A stretch of 64,000 nucleotides of DNA from Gammaproteobacteria bacterium (GTDB lineage: Bacteria; Pseudomonadota; Gammaproteobacteria; Pseudomonadales; Azotimanducaceae), in NCBI GenBank assembly GCA_026706665.1, contig JAPOYI010000224.1:1-64000 (forward strand), read 5' to 3'. The notes beneath the pieces were generated by a model, which saw only the letters and a program-made list of their open reading frames with translations, was not told the DNA's origin and did not search any database. Position numbers and translations under genes: made by a program. Shown here in pieces: positions 9,590-17,741 of this stretch (its first letter is position 1; each line of letters starts with the position of its first letter).

Positions 9590-11362
9590 TCAATCCAGCG
9601 TCAGGGGTTCGTGGGTGACCTTCGGCCTCCGCAGTTGCGTGGGCGGTAGCCAGGTCGTCGCTTCGCCGCGTACCCACCAGTCGCCCGTGGAGGACTTTTC
9701 CGCCGGCGTGGAGAATCGGTACCGATGGCGCACGATACGAACGAACTTCGGTCGTGCTCCGTCGAAGGGGTCGGCCACTAGCTTCAGCACGTCGGGACGC
9801 GCCTCGAGCAGCGCGAACGCGAGGTCATGGGTCCAGGGCGCGCCCTCGGGCCTCGTCAGGGCGGCGAACCACATCTGCCAGTCGAGGCGCGGCTGATGCG
9901 GCGTTGCCCAACGGGGTGGGGCGGCGACATCGTCCGGTTTGAACGGAAAGACGTAGGGCGACCAGGTGTGCCCGTCCATGGACCCCTGGACGACGAGTTC
10001 GTCCCGCCGCTTCGTCATCACGGCGAAGAGCCCGTACGGGTTTGCGAGCCGTAGGGGTGCGGTCGTTTCGGTCAGGAGGGCCATCGGCGCGGGAAGCCGA
10101 AAGACGTTGTGGAAGGTGACGAGGATCCCGAGTGCCATGATGGCGGCGGCGAACGTCTTCGACAGCTTGCGTCCAGGACTCGCCGTGACGCCTCGAACGA
10201 CAGGTCTGGTCCACCGGTCATCGAGCAACGCGATGCACAGCACGATGGTGAGGATGTTGAAGAAGTTGTAGTTCCCGGTAGCGAAGATCAACACTTCGAG
10301 GAGCACGAAACCGCCGGCCGCCACAAGCCGCAGATTGCGCGGAAAGAAAATCAGGAAGGGCAGCGCGAGCTCGATGACGAAAGTCAGGCACACCGACCAC
10401 TCAAGCAATGTCACTGGGAGGTGGTGCGCATACCACGCAAGCGCCGTCGGCAAGGGCTGGGTTTCGAAGTGGAAGGCGAGGGCGGAGCCGTCGGCCCAGG
10501 TGGGATCACCGCTCGCCAGTTTGACGAACCCCGAAAGGAACATGAACCGGAACAGCGCGAGCCGCGCGAGCCACACCCCGAAACCCGGCGCGCGGGCAAG
10601 TACCGCGGCGACGACGAAGCACTCGACGAGGAAGATGTCCCACTGGTAGGCAAGGAACACCTGGCCGGCGGAGAGCAGCGACAGGTAGCAGGCGTAGGCG
10701 ATCGCTGCGCCGGTGCAGCGCCAGCGGCCGAGAAGGACGGTGAGCGTGGCCAGCGTGCCGAGCGCGCATACCGCGTTCAGGGCCGCGGGGGAGGCATCGA
10801 GCCAGAACACCGTGGGCAGGAGCCAGAGCCGTTCAGCGCCATAGCGGTGGGCGACCACATCGAGGAAGTCCTCTGCCGGGAGTACGCCCTGGGGTCCGAT
10901 CAACCCGTCGATCTGCCACCAGAGGGAGAGGAAGGCGAAGAGGCCGCAGAGCGCGATGCCGCGGATGACGAGATCCGCCGTGACGTTGAACTCCGCTCGG
11001 CGTGGTTGCTGCCCGAACAGCGGCCGGGCGAATGCGAGGCAGGCTCCCCGATGCCGGGAAACCCACTCGTAGACGGCGTTGGAAGTGGCGGCGAAGCCGG
11101 GCAGACGGCGGTACAGACTGTCCCAGAAGCGGATGCCGCCGATAGCCAGGGTGCGAAACGCCGCGCCGGCCCGCTCGAAGCGTTCGCCGTCGGCGAAGAG
11201 TTGGATGCTGGCGGCGAACTCGGCTTCGGTGACGCCGGGATGGTCGGCCATCACCTCCTGGTAGGGCCGATATTCGACGGCATCCGAAGTGACCGATTCT
11301 GCGTACTCGACGGTGTATCGGCAGAATGCGCAGTCGCCGTCGTAGACGAGCCGTGGCTTCAT
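9590..11362 (-). CDS. DCC (DUF393) thiol-disulfide oxidoreductase-like domain fused to lipase maturation factor family domain
   Basis: A 590-residue membrane protein. Residues 1-110 form a DUF393/DCC domain with the motif YDGDCAFCRYTV, including the C-x-x-C pair. The remainder matches the LMF1/LMF2 family: several membrane helices, AYQWDIFLVE, FRFMFLSGFVKLASGDPTW and HFETQPLPTALAWYAHHLP are hallmarks. In animals LMF1 assists lipase folding in the ER; bacterial members are uncharacterised and presumed to act on exported proteins at the inner membrane. I chose ATG 11362 because MKPRLVYDGD begins the DCC domain directly; a GTG at 11386 would add eight residues. The small membrane protein downstream may be its partner. 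Confidence 0.85.
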   Translation of the reverse strand: MKPRLVYDGDCAFCRYTVEYAESVTSDAVEYRPYQEVMADHPGVTEAEFAASIQLFADGERFERAGAAFRTLAIGGIRFWDSLYRRLPGFAATSNAVYEWVSRHRGACLAFARPLFGQQPRRAEFNVTADLVIRGIALCGLFAFLSLWWQIDGLIGPQGVLPAEDFLDVVAHRYGAERLWLLPTVFWLDASPAALNAVCALGTLATLTVLLGRWRCTGAAIAYACYLSLLSAGQVFLAYQWDIFLVECFVVAAVLARAPGFGVWLARLALFRFMFLSGFVKLASGDPTWADGSALAFHFETQPLPTALAWYAHHLPVTLLEWSVCLTFVIELALPFLIFFPRNLRLVAAGGFVLLEVLIFATGNYNFFNILTIVLCIALLDDRWTRPVVRGVTASPGRKLSKTFAAAIMALGILVTFHNVFRLPAPMALLTETTAPLRLANPYGLFAVMTKRRDELVVQGSMDGHTWSPYVFPFKPDDVAAPPRWATPHQPRLDWQMWFAALTRPEGAPWTHDLAFALLEARPDVLKLVADPFDGARPKFVRIVRHRYRFSTPAEKSSTGDWWVRGEATTWLPPTQLRRPKVTHEPLTLD

Positions 11363-11502
11363 CGGGGGATCATAGCCCGCGGCCACATGAACGGGTATCC
11401 GTTGCGGCGGGCGTCTGCCGCCATGTGCGGCGGGGGCATGGTCGGGTATCCTGCGACCGAAAGCATGGGCCGCCGGCCTCGATGGCGCCGCAGGAGTATC
11501 GA

Positions 11503-11943
11503 ATGAAACGCATCGCGCTGATCGTGCTGGCTATCGTCATCGTGATCTATGTCGGGTTGATTCTCGTCCCCGTCGATCCGGTTGAGCGCAGGCCCGGCCT
11601 GGGCCTCAGCGGCGACCTCGCCGCCGCGCAGGACACGGATTGGGCGTTCTTTGAAGGCCGCACCCAGGCTTGGCTGGAAATGCATACGTGGTACCTGGTT
11701 CCGCACTCCATCACGGTCAGCGCCTGGGCGGATGACGGCACGCTGTACGTCGGATGTAGCCGATGCGACACCAAGGTATGGCCCAACCACGTTGCGCGGG
11801 ATGATCGGGTACGGCTGAAGATCGGCGATGAGATATATATGCGCCGGGCGGTGAGAATCACTGACTCCGCGGAACTCCAGGGTGCAATGGGTGATCGGGA
11901 AGTCCGGCCCGGTTACGCCCTGTTCCGGCTTGACCCGCGATGA
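11503..11943 (+). CDS. Membrane-anchored small protein, possibly PNPOx-like split barrel
   Basis: A 146-residue protein. ATG 11503 is preceded by AGGAG (11492-11496). Residues 4-24 are a hydrophobic anchor or signal segment, followed by a soluble domain. The part running SAWADDGTLYVGC to KVWPNHVARDDRVRLKIGD resembles the flavin-binding split barrel of pyridoxamine-phosphate-oxidase-like or nitroreductase (F420-type) proteins, where a strand recording substrate exposure is followed by W-x-x-N; this is a tentative resemblance. Its stop overlaps the start of the PhyH gene (ATGA), suggesting coupled expression. Function unknown. Confidence 0.6.
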   Translation: MKRIALIVLAIVIVIYVGLILVPVDPVERRPGLGLSGDLAAAQDTDWAFFEGRTQAWLEMHTWYLVPHSITVSAWADDGTLYVGCSRCDTKVWPNHVARDDRVRLKIGDEIYMRRAVRITDSAELQGAMGDREVRPGYALFRLDPR

Positions 11944-12968
11944 CGGCACCGCCGCCTGCCGCTGCGCCGGTGCTCCCGAGGGCGGCGGACTACAACGTCG
12001 GACACGCCGCCTCGCAAGCGGTGCCCGAAGACATCGTCGTGCCCCGGGCGACGGTGTACGAGGACCCCGGCTTCGTAACACGGAAGTCGTGGCTAAACAG
12101 TCGCGAAGCCGCCTTCTTCAAGACCTGGGGCTACATGGTGAAGCGTGGCCTGATCGATGACCCTGAGACGTTTCGGCGGATAGTCGATCAGATCTGGCGC
12201 AACGTACCGCGCGGCCTCCTCCGGCGGGACGATCCGGTCACCTGGACCGATGCGCCGGACGCAGACTGGACCGAGGAGGATGCCCTGCGTGTCGGGCTTC
12301 TGGCCGGTGGCAACTGGAAGATGCGCTCGAGGGAGGGCATCGGCACCGAGGGCTTTCTGGTCGAGGCGATCGCGAACCATCCCGCCATGCGCGCCCTCGC
12401 GGAAGCGTTCATCGGAGGTCCCGTGAAGCGCGCGGAACGCGTGCGGGGAATCTACTGCATCTTCCCGGCGGCTCCCGATGCTGCCGGCCAATATCGTCCC
12501 CACGCGGACAATGCGGCGGCGCACCTGTCGGCCATGGTGATCGCCGATACGACGCCGCCGGGCACGGGCGGGTTCACGGTGTGGCCGGGATCGCACCGCC
12601 GCCTGCACATGCACTGGGACACCGTACACGGCGGCGCGATTTCGCGGGAAAAGAGGGAAAGCTATCGCCTCGCCCGGGACGCGATATTGCGCGACATCGC
12701 GCCGGTGGAGTTCACCGGCGTTGCGGGAGACGTGGTCTTCTGGCATCCGCGCCTCCTGCATTCGGCTGGTGTCAACCGCTCGGCGGACGGGGGCGTTCCC
12801 CGGATTCGCGTGATCGTGCCCTGCGACTACGAGCGCGCGGACCGCAGCCACTTCGACGACATGGAGTTCGGCCCGGGTGCCCGGTACCAGTGGTGGATCG
12901 ATACGCGCAACTTTCGCGAGGACGTGGCGCCCACCGAAGACAACATGTGGCGCGACTGGGCGATCTGA
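11940..12968 (+). CDS. Phytanoyl-CoA dioxygenase (PhyH) family oxygenase
   Basis: A 342-residue Fe(II)/2-oxoglutarate-dependent dioxygenase. The iron-binding H-x-D is in RPHADNAAAHLS, the distal His in WHPRLLHSAGVN, and the 2-oxoglutarate-binding Arg in PRIRVIVPC; GTGGFTVWPGSH is the usual loop between them. Such enzymes hydroxylate small lipids or secondary metabolites; substrate is not predictable here. It overlaps the preceding small membrane gene by four bases (ATGA). A second, shorter PhyH protein is at 15710, and PhyH expansion is common in marine and host-associated proteobacteria. Confidence 0.85.
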   Translation: MTAPPPAAAPVLPRAADYNVGHAASQAVPEDIVVPRATVYEDPGFVTRKSWLNSREAAFFKTWGYMVKRGLIDDPETFRRIVDQIWRNVPRGLLRRDDPVTWTDAPDADWTEEDALRVGLLAGGNWKMRSREGIGTEGFLVEAIANHPAMRALAEAFIGGPVKRAERVRGIYCIFPAAPDAAGQYRPHADNAAAHLSAMVIADTTPPGTGGFTVWPGSHRRLHMHWDTVHGGAISREKRESYRLARDAILRDIAPVEFTGVAGDVVFWHPRLLHSAGVNRSADGGVPRIRVIVPCDYERADRSHFDDMEFGPGARYQWWIDTRNFREDVAPTEDNMWRDWAI

Positions 12969-13327
12969 CACACCAAGTTTTCTGTCTGCGCGATTCTTTT
13001 TGGGGCGTTTGTTGCAGGGCTAACGTTTCGTCGTGATCGAAAGCCGACCCGGAACTCCTGATCCTGGTGCCCTTGCGGGCGTGGCCTGGTTCTGTGTGCG
13101 ACGAAATGGCGGGGCGCGCAAGTGTGGGTGGCTGCGGGACGCCTCGTTGCACGGTCTGGCGAACCGAGTCGGAGCGCGGCGCGGTGAAAATCGTTGAGGC
13201 ATGTCTCGCAGACGACTTTCGAGTCGTTCCCCTGGACCGCTTCAACCACACCTTCATTCGCCGGGCCCGAGGGATTCTCGGAATCGAGCTCTCGCATGGT
13301 GGGACCACCGAACGGACCGCGCCGACC
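12969..13327. other. Non-coding stretch downstream of PhyH gene
   Basis: No frame on either strand shows a recognisable protein or ribosome binding site over these roughly 360 bases. It probably represents decayed DNA belonging to the same lost gene as the beta-hydroxylase remnant that follows. Confidence 0.4.
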
Positions 13328-13492
13328 CAGAAGGTCGACGTAGTGGCCATGGCCGGGCATGGGCAGGAGATCGAAGATCAGGTGTGTCCGAGTCACCCGG
13401 GCCGGATTCCGGGCCGCGTGCTCGATCTTGTTGTTGAACACCCAGAGCTCTCCCTCTCGCATGACGACCGTTTGATCCCCCGCTCGTAGCAG
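13328..13492 (-). pseudogene. Remnant of an aspartyl/asparaginyl beta-hydroxylase-like gene (C-terminal core only)
   Basis: On the minus strand a 55-residue stretch contains MREGELWVFNNKIEHAARN followed by RTHLIFDLLPM. This is the second half of the double-stranded beta-helix of AspH/LpxO-type Fe(II)/2-oxoglutarate hydroxylases: G-E-x-W-x-F-x-N, the distal iron ligand H, N-P and R-x-x-L-I-x-D. The upstream half with the first His and Asp is missing, no start codon with a ribosome site is present, and both flanks are unlike coding sequence. It is therefore a fragment left by deletion. Confidence 0.6.
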
Positions 13493-13662
13493 GCTCCCCG
13501 GGGGCTCCGGAGCAGGAAGCTTCGAGCGTCGGCGACTCGATCCCTGGAGTCGTCGTGCCGGTTTTGCCGACCATGAGTCAACCCCGGATGGGAGCCGCAT
13601 CAAGGGCCGTTTTACGCGGTCGCGGCCGGTCCATAGAATCTTTGAGGTCAGCGGAGCAAGAT

Positions 13663-14082
13663 ATGCCCATCAAGAACATCTTCGCCGAAGTACAGGCGGT
13701 CAAGCAGAAGATCCAGAACCTGACTATCGAGCAGTTCAAGGCCGAGTGCGAAAAGAACCCCGACCTGCTGCTGCTCGACATCCGCGAGATCCAGGAGCGG
13801 GTGGATCTCGGCACCATTCCCGGCGCGCTGCACGCGCCTCGAGGCATGCTCGAATTCTGGGCCGACCCGGCGAGCGTCTACTACCGCGACTGGTTCGGGG
13901 AAGACCGGCGAACGGTCCTGTTCTGCGCCGCCGGTGGCCGTTCGGCGCTTGCGGTCAAGGCGTTGGAAGACATGGGATTCACGGACGTGGCCCACCTGGA
14001 GGTGGGATTCAATGGCTGGAAGGAGGCCGGCCAGTCGGTCGAGGACGTACGAGCCACCAGCCGCTGGGTGCGGCGAGAGTAA
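13663..14082 (+). CDS. Rhodanese-like sulfurtransferase domain protein
   Basis: A 139-residue single-domain rhodanese. The LLLDIREIQERVDLGTIPGA segment is the CH2A-like part, and the active-site loop reads FCAAGGRSALAVKAL with the catalytic Cys at about residue 88; GFNGWKEAG is the typical C-terminal motif. It would transfer sulfane sulfur from thiosulfate, a persulfide or another donor. ATG 13663 follows a GGAG (13652-13655). It stands alone between the beta-hydroxylase remnant and the surE gene on the opposite strand. Confidence 0.85.
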   Translation: MPIKNIFAEVQAVKQKIQNLTIEQFKAECEKNPDLLLLDIREIQERVDLGTIPGALHAPRGMLEFWADPASVYYRDWFGEDRRTVLFCAAGGRSALAVKALEDMGFTDVAHLEVGFNGWKEAGQSVEDVRATSRWVRRE

Positions 14083-14142
14083 CGCGGACGCCGGCGCCTG
14101 GGCGGGCGAAATGGGCCGGCCCGAACGGTTGACGGGTCTCGC

Positions 14143-14976
14143 TTAGTTCCGGGTCAGGTAGGATCGCGCGGCCCGCAACTCGTGGCCCGCGGTCGCCCCA
14201 TGGGCACGATGCCCGGGCTGGAATGGTTCGCCAGGTGCGCCGACCGGCCCCCACACCTCCACGGTCCCTTGCAGTGACGTCACGGCGGCGTAACCCGCCC
14301 GGACGGCGGCGAGGTCCGTATCGACGTCTGGCTGTTCCCCGGTTTCCTCGAACTCGAAATGGAGCTGGCCGTTCTCGATTCCGGAAATGGCTCCGCGAAC
14401 GCTGTTGAACGTGGCCAGTCCGGTCCACCGGATGCCCATGACCTCGTCGCGCGGCAGACCGGGCACATTGAGGTTCACAAGCCCTCTTTCCGGGCCGTCG
14501 GCCACGGCCGGGAGCACCTCGACGGCCAGTTCGGCGGCGGTCTCCCAGTGCCATGGTTCGGACCGGGCCAGGCTCACCGAAAGCGCCCGGAGGCCGAAGT
14601 TCTGGGCTGCCAGCGCCGCGCCGATAGTACCGCTGTGCAGCGCGGACCGGCCGGTGTTGAGACCCGCGTTGATGCCCGAGATCACGATGTCCGGGCGTGG
14701 GGAGAAGGCCTCGAGATTGGCCGCCATCACGCACAGCGCGGGCGGGCCGCCGATGGCGTAGACCCGCCCCTTGAGCCCGTCGATGGATGTCTCCGTCAAG
14801 GCAACCGGATGATGGGGAGATATGGGTCCGAGCGCGGCGCCCGTGCCGGAGGCGTCGTGGTCGGGCGCGGCGACGGCGACCTCGTAACCCGCCCGCTCGA
14901 CATGCCGCGCCAACGCATGGATGCCGGGACTGTCGACTCCATCGTCGTTGGTGATGAGAACTCGGGTACCCGCCAT
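14143..14976 (-). CDS. surE: 5'/3'-nucleotidase SurE
   Basis: A 277-residue phosphatase. It starts MAGTRVLITNDDGVDSPGIHAL, the SurE signature with the metal-binding Asp pair, followed by AAPDHDASGTGAA and ISGINAGLNTG with the Ser and Asn metal ligands. SurE removes phosphate from nucleoside 5' and 3' monophosphates, mainly in stress and stationary phase. ATG 14976 is chosen because the conserved N-terminus begins there; the open frame continues upstream into a dispersed repeat, so that extension is not real. It is not in the usual surE-pcm-nlpD-rpoS neighbourhood. Confidence 0.9.
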   Translation of the reverse strand: MAGTRVLITNDDGVDSPGIHALARHVERAGYEVAVAAPDHDASGTGAALGPISPHHPVALTETSIDGLKGRVYAIGGPPALCVMAANLEAFSPRPDIVISGINAGLNTGRSALHSGTIGAALAAQNFGLRALSVSLARSEPWHWETAAELAVEVLPAVADGPERGLVNLNVPGLPRDEVMGIRWTGLATFNSVRGAISGIENGQLHFEFEETGEQPDVDTDLAAVRAGYAAVTSLQGTVEVWGPVGAPGEPFQPGHRAHGATAGHELRAARSYLTRN

Positions 14977-15027
14977 GTGTTTCGTCCCGTATTGGAGTCG
15001 GCCGCACTTCCGATCCCTGATGGGAAA

Positions 15028-15111
15028 GCCTTCAGCCGGGGGAGCTTCCCCGACCGCCGGCGCGCAAGGAAGTGCCGCCACTCGCCCCGTCGCCGGAGGC
15101 GTACTTGTGCA
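15028..15111 (+). repeat. Dispersed ~84-bp repeat, copy A
   Basis: Begins GCCTTCAGCCGGGGGAGCTT and ends GGAGGCGTACTTG, with the internal hairpin CCGGGG/CCCCG and a central GTGCCG. Same orientation as the copies at 29.66, 29.74 and 62.47 kb. It is the most divergent copy and lies in the gap between surE and the ammonium transporter remnant. The right end is uncertain because the CTTCCATG terminus of the other copies is altered here. Confidence 0.7.
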
Positions 15112-15235
15112 AATGTTTCGAGCGCCTTGCCGGATCGGCGCAGGCGTCGTTGGCGACCGGGAGCGGATGATACCCTGAGATACGCTGGCCGGTTCCAGTG
15201 GCGCGTCGCCGCCATGTTACGCTGCGACGGAGCAC

Positions 15236-15636
15236 TTGGCCGGGGTCGGTTTGGACGGCGAAACCCAGTTCGTCCTCAGCAGTTTCTCTTTCCTGTTCTG
15301 GGGCGCGCTGGTCATGTGGATGTGCGCGGGCTTCACCATGCTCGAAGCCGGGTCGGTGCGCACCAAGAACGCATCGGTCGTCTGCCTGAAGAACGTCGGC
15401 CTGTATGCCATTGCCGGGCTCACCTTCTGCCTCGTCGTCTACAACATCATGTTTGGCGGCGTTGAAGAGACGGGTCTCCTTGGCTATGGCTCCACCGGGT
15501 TGGAGAGGACATTGTTGTGATGATCGACTGGACCATGGGTGCCCGCATCGGCCCGGACGTTGAGGCCATGGGGCAGGATGTCAGCGAACTCGGCATCGAG
15601 GCGTTTCCCGAATTCGTTCCGGCGATGGAGGATTGA
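15236..15636 (+). pseudogene. Ammonium transporter (Amt) gene with large internal deletion
   Basis: The first part (15236-15519) encodes an Amt N-terminus: two membrane helices with WGALVMWMCAGFTMLEAG, then VRTKNASVVCLKNVGLYAI and YNIMFGG, the classic opening of the family. The frame stops at 15518-15520. Immediately after, in another frame (15521-15636), follows a short piece with VEAMGQDVSELGIEAFPEF, which is the conserved cytoplasmic C-terminal tail of Amt proteins. About 300 central residues, including the ammonium pore and its twin His, are missing. The gene cannot make a working channel. The 5' end starts at a TTG with no convincing ribosome site. Confidence 0.75.
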
Positions 15637-15709
15637 TGTTCTGGGTGAGATTCCGCCACGCCCTGGCCGGGGTCCGATGTGGTTGGCGATAAAATGAGAA
15701 GCTGGCTCG

Positions 15710-16411
15710 ATGGCGGGAATGCGATCTATGGGACCTGGAGAATGGGGACAGAACGTAGACCAGATCAAGCGGGATTTTCTCCGCGACGGCTGTGTCATCA
15801 TCCCGGGGTTCCTTTCGCAATCGGAATTGTCGGAGCTTCAGGCCCGCACCGAGCGCTGCATGCGGGAGCACATGTCTGTGTGGGATGGCCCGACCACGAA
15901 GAACCTCCAGGACATGGATCCCTGGTTCGGGGAACAACTGCGGCGCGGACGGCAGGTCGGGTTGATCGAGACACTGCTCGACGATGCGCTGGAACCCGCT
16001 ACAGCCGCCTACTTTGATCGGGTTCCGCACGAGTCCGGGGCGATCCCTCCGCACTTTGACGCCATTGGCCATCGGAGGAAGGGAGCGACGATCTGGATTG
16101 CCCTCGACAGGGCGGACCAGGAAAACGGCTGCCTGCGCTATGTCAGGGGAACACACAGACTGGACCTGCCGAACAGGTTGGGGCTTGATTTCGACGCCGA
16201 GAGCGAAGGCGCGATCCCGGTCGAGCTCGATCCCGGAGATGCGGCCATCCACAACTCGCGTACGGTGCATTGGTCGGAGCCGAACCGGAGTGAGCGGTCG
16301 CGCAAGGCGATCTCCTACTTTTATTGGGCCGAATCGTCGAAGGGGAACGGGAAGTACGCCGACTTCGCCCGCTACGTGAACCAGCCGAAGCAGGCAAGAC
16401 AGCCGGTGTAG
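15710..16411 (+). CDS. Phytanoyl-CoA dioxygenase (PhyH) family oxygenase
   Basis: A 233-residue Fe(II)/2-oxoglutarate oxygenase. The first iron ligands are in PPHFDAIGHRRKG (H-x-D), the distal His in NSRTVHWSEPN and the co-substrate Arg in RSRKAISYFYW. QENGCLRYVRGTHRLD is the common loop. The opening IKRDFLRDGCVIIPGFLS is the usual PhyH N-terminus; ATG 15710 or 15719 could be used. A 30-bp gap separates it from the aldo/keto reductase gene, so the two may act together on one small molecule; that is only inference. Confidence 0.83.
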   Translation: MAGMRSMGPGEWGQNVDQIKRDFLRDGCVIIPGFLSQSELSELQARTERCMREHMSVWDGPTTKNLQDMDPWFGEQLRRGRQVGLIETLLDDALEPATAAYFDRVPHESGAIPPHFDAIGHRRKGATIWIALDRADQENGCLRYVRGTHRLDLPNRLGLDFDAESEGAIPVELDPGDAAIHNSRTVHWSEPNRSERSRKAISYFYWAESSKGNGKYADFARYVNQPKQARQPV

Positions 16412-16441
16412 ATCGAGTGAGAATGGAGGCAACGGGATACG

Positions 16442-17383
16442 ATGCAGACCGTTAGGCTGGGACGCACCGGCCTCGAAGTGAGCGCTGCGGGACTCGGCTG
16501 CGGCGGCCATAGCAGGCTGGGCACGGGGACCGGCCACGACGAAAGCCACGCGGTGCGCATAGTCCGGCGCGCGATGGACCTCGGCATCAATTTCATCGAC
16601 ACGGCGCGTGTCTACGGGACCGAGCCGGCGGTGGGGAAGGCCATCAGGGGGCGTCGCGACCAGGTGGTGATCTCCACCAAGGTGGGTCCCGGTTTTGGTG
16701 CGGATGGTGTGCTGCTCACACCCGAGGGACTCACCGAGAACCTGGAGAAGAGCCTCAGGGCGCTCGGGACCGACTATGTGGACGTGTATCACCTGCACGG
16801 TGTGCGTCCGGCGCAATATCGGCACTGTGTCGAATTCCTCGTCCCTGAGATGCGGCGTCAGCAGGAGGCCGGAAAGATCCGGTTCCTCGGTGCCACGGAG
16901 ACGTTCATTCGCGATCCGCAACACCGGTTGTTCCAGCGGGCGCTTCCCGACGACCATTTCGACGTGATCATGGTGGGTTTCAGCATGCTGAACCCCTCGG
17001 CGCGGGAACGGGTGTTCGCGCAGACGCTCGGGAAGGACGTGGGCACCCTGATCATGTTCGCCGTGCGCCGGGCGTTGAGCCGGCCCGAAGCCCTCCGGGA
17101 ACTGTTGGCGGAGTTGGTCGGGAAGGGCGTCGTGGACGCTTCGCTAGCGGGCGACGACCCACTTGGCTTTGTGGCTCGGCATCCCGATGTCGAGTCGCTG
17201 GTGCAGGCGGCCTACCGTTTCTGCCGGCACGAGCCGGGGGCGCATGTCATCCTCACCGGCACGGGTAACGTCGCGCACCTCGAGGCGAACGTCGCCCATA
17301 TCCAGGCGCCGAAACTGCCGGACGAAGTCGCCGATCAGCTCGAGGCGCTCTTCGGATCCGTCGATTCGGTATCGGGGAACTGA
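16442..17383 (+). CDS. Aldo/keto reductase
   Basis: A 313-residue NAD(P)H-dependent oxidoreductase of the AKR fold. It opens with RLGRTGLEVSAAGLGCGG, has the catalytic Asp and Tyr in NFIDTARVYG, Lys in ISTKVG and the His in VYHLHGV. The family reduces aldehydes and ketones or oxidises sugars; substrate unknown. It follows the PhyH gene on the same strand. Shortly after its stop the opposite strand carries a purU remnant, so sequence has been lost at its 3' side. Confidence 0.85.
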   Translation: MQTVRLGRTGLEVSAAGLGCGGHSRLGTGTGHDESHAVRIVRRAMDLGINFIDTARVYGTEPAVGKAIRGRRDQVVISTKVGPGFGADGVLLTPEGLTENLEKSLRALGTDYVDVYHLHGVRPAQYRHCVEFLVPEMRRQQEAGKIRFLGATETFIRDPQHRLFQRALPDDHFDVIMVGFSMLNPSARERVFAQTLGKDVGTLIMFAVRRALSRPEALRELLAELVGKGVVDASLAGDDPLGFVARHPDVESLVQAAYRFCRHEPGAHVILTGTGNVAHLEANVAHIQAPKLPDEVADQLEALFGSVDSVSGN

Positions 17384-17462
17384 TTGCCCTGATCGGGCCT
17401 GGCGCTATTGGAAAACCGCCGTGCGTGCGCCGTTCAGCAGCACGCGGTGCTCCGCCGAGCGC

Positions 17463-17636
17463 GGCCTCCCCGCTGAAGCGTATCCGCATGAAGAAACGCC
17501 TGGTCTCGGGATCGCCGAACTGATCGCTGGCGACGATGTTGCAACCGTGGCCCATCAACCAGTTGCTGACGGCGAACACGAGTCCCGGCCGGTCCGGGCA
17601 ATGCAGGGTCAGAATGTACTCCGATGCTTGGCCCAT
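17463..17636 (-). pseudogene. purU: N-terminal ACT-domain remnant of formyltetrahydrofolate deformylase
   Basis: Reading the minus strand from ATG 17636: MGQASEYILTLHCPDRPGLV, then NWLMGHGCNIVASDQFGDPE and RRFFMRIRFS. This is the opening ACT domain of PurU nearly word for word, but the open frame then becomes unlike protein and none of the 220-residue formyltransferase-like catalytic domain follows. The gene was cut by a deletion whose edge lies close to 17.46 kb, next to the aldo/keto reductase stop. It is not functional. Confidence 0.75.
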
Positions 17637-17741
17637 CTATGCGGGTTTCTCCGTTTTCGGGTCGAGTATACTCACGAATCAGCTTCCCCCCGATTCATCC
17701 CGTGTGAAACGCCTTTACGGAACGCCAGGGGTTCAAGTCCC

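Noticed and set aside
10109..11506. 465-residue + frame antisense to the DCC-LMF gene
   Set aside because: Charged, low-complexity product without any motif; the minus strand gene has strong family motifs.
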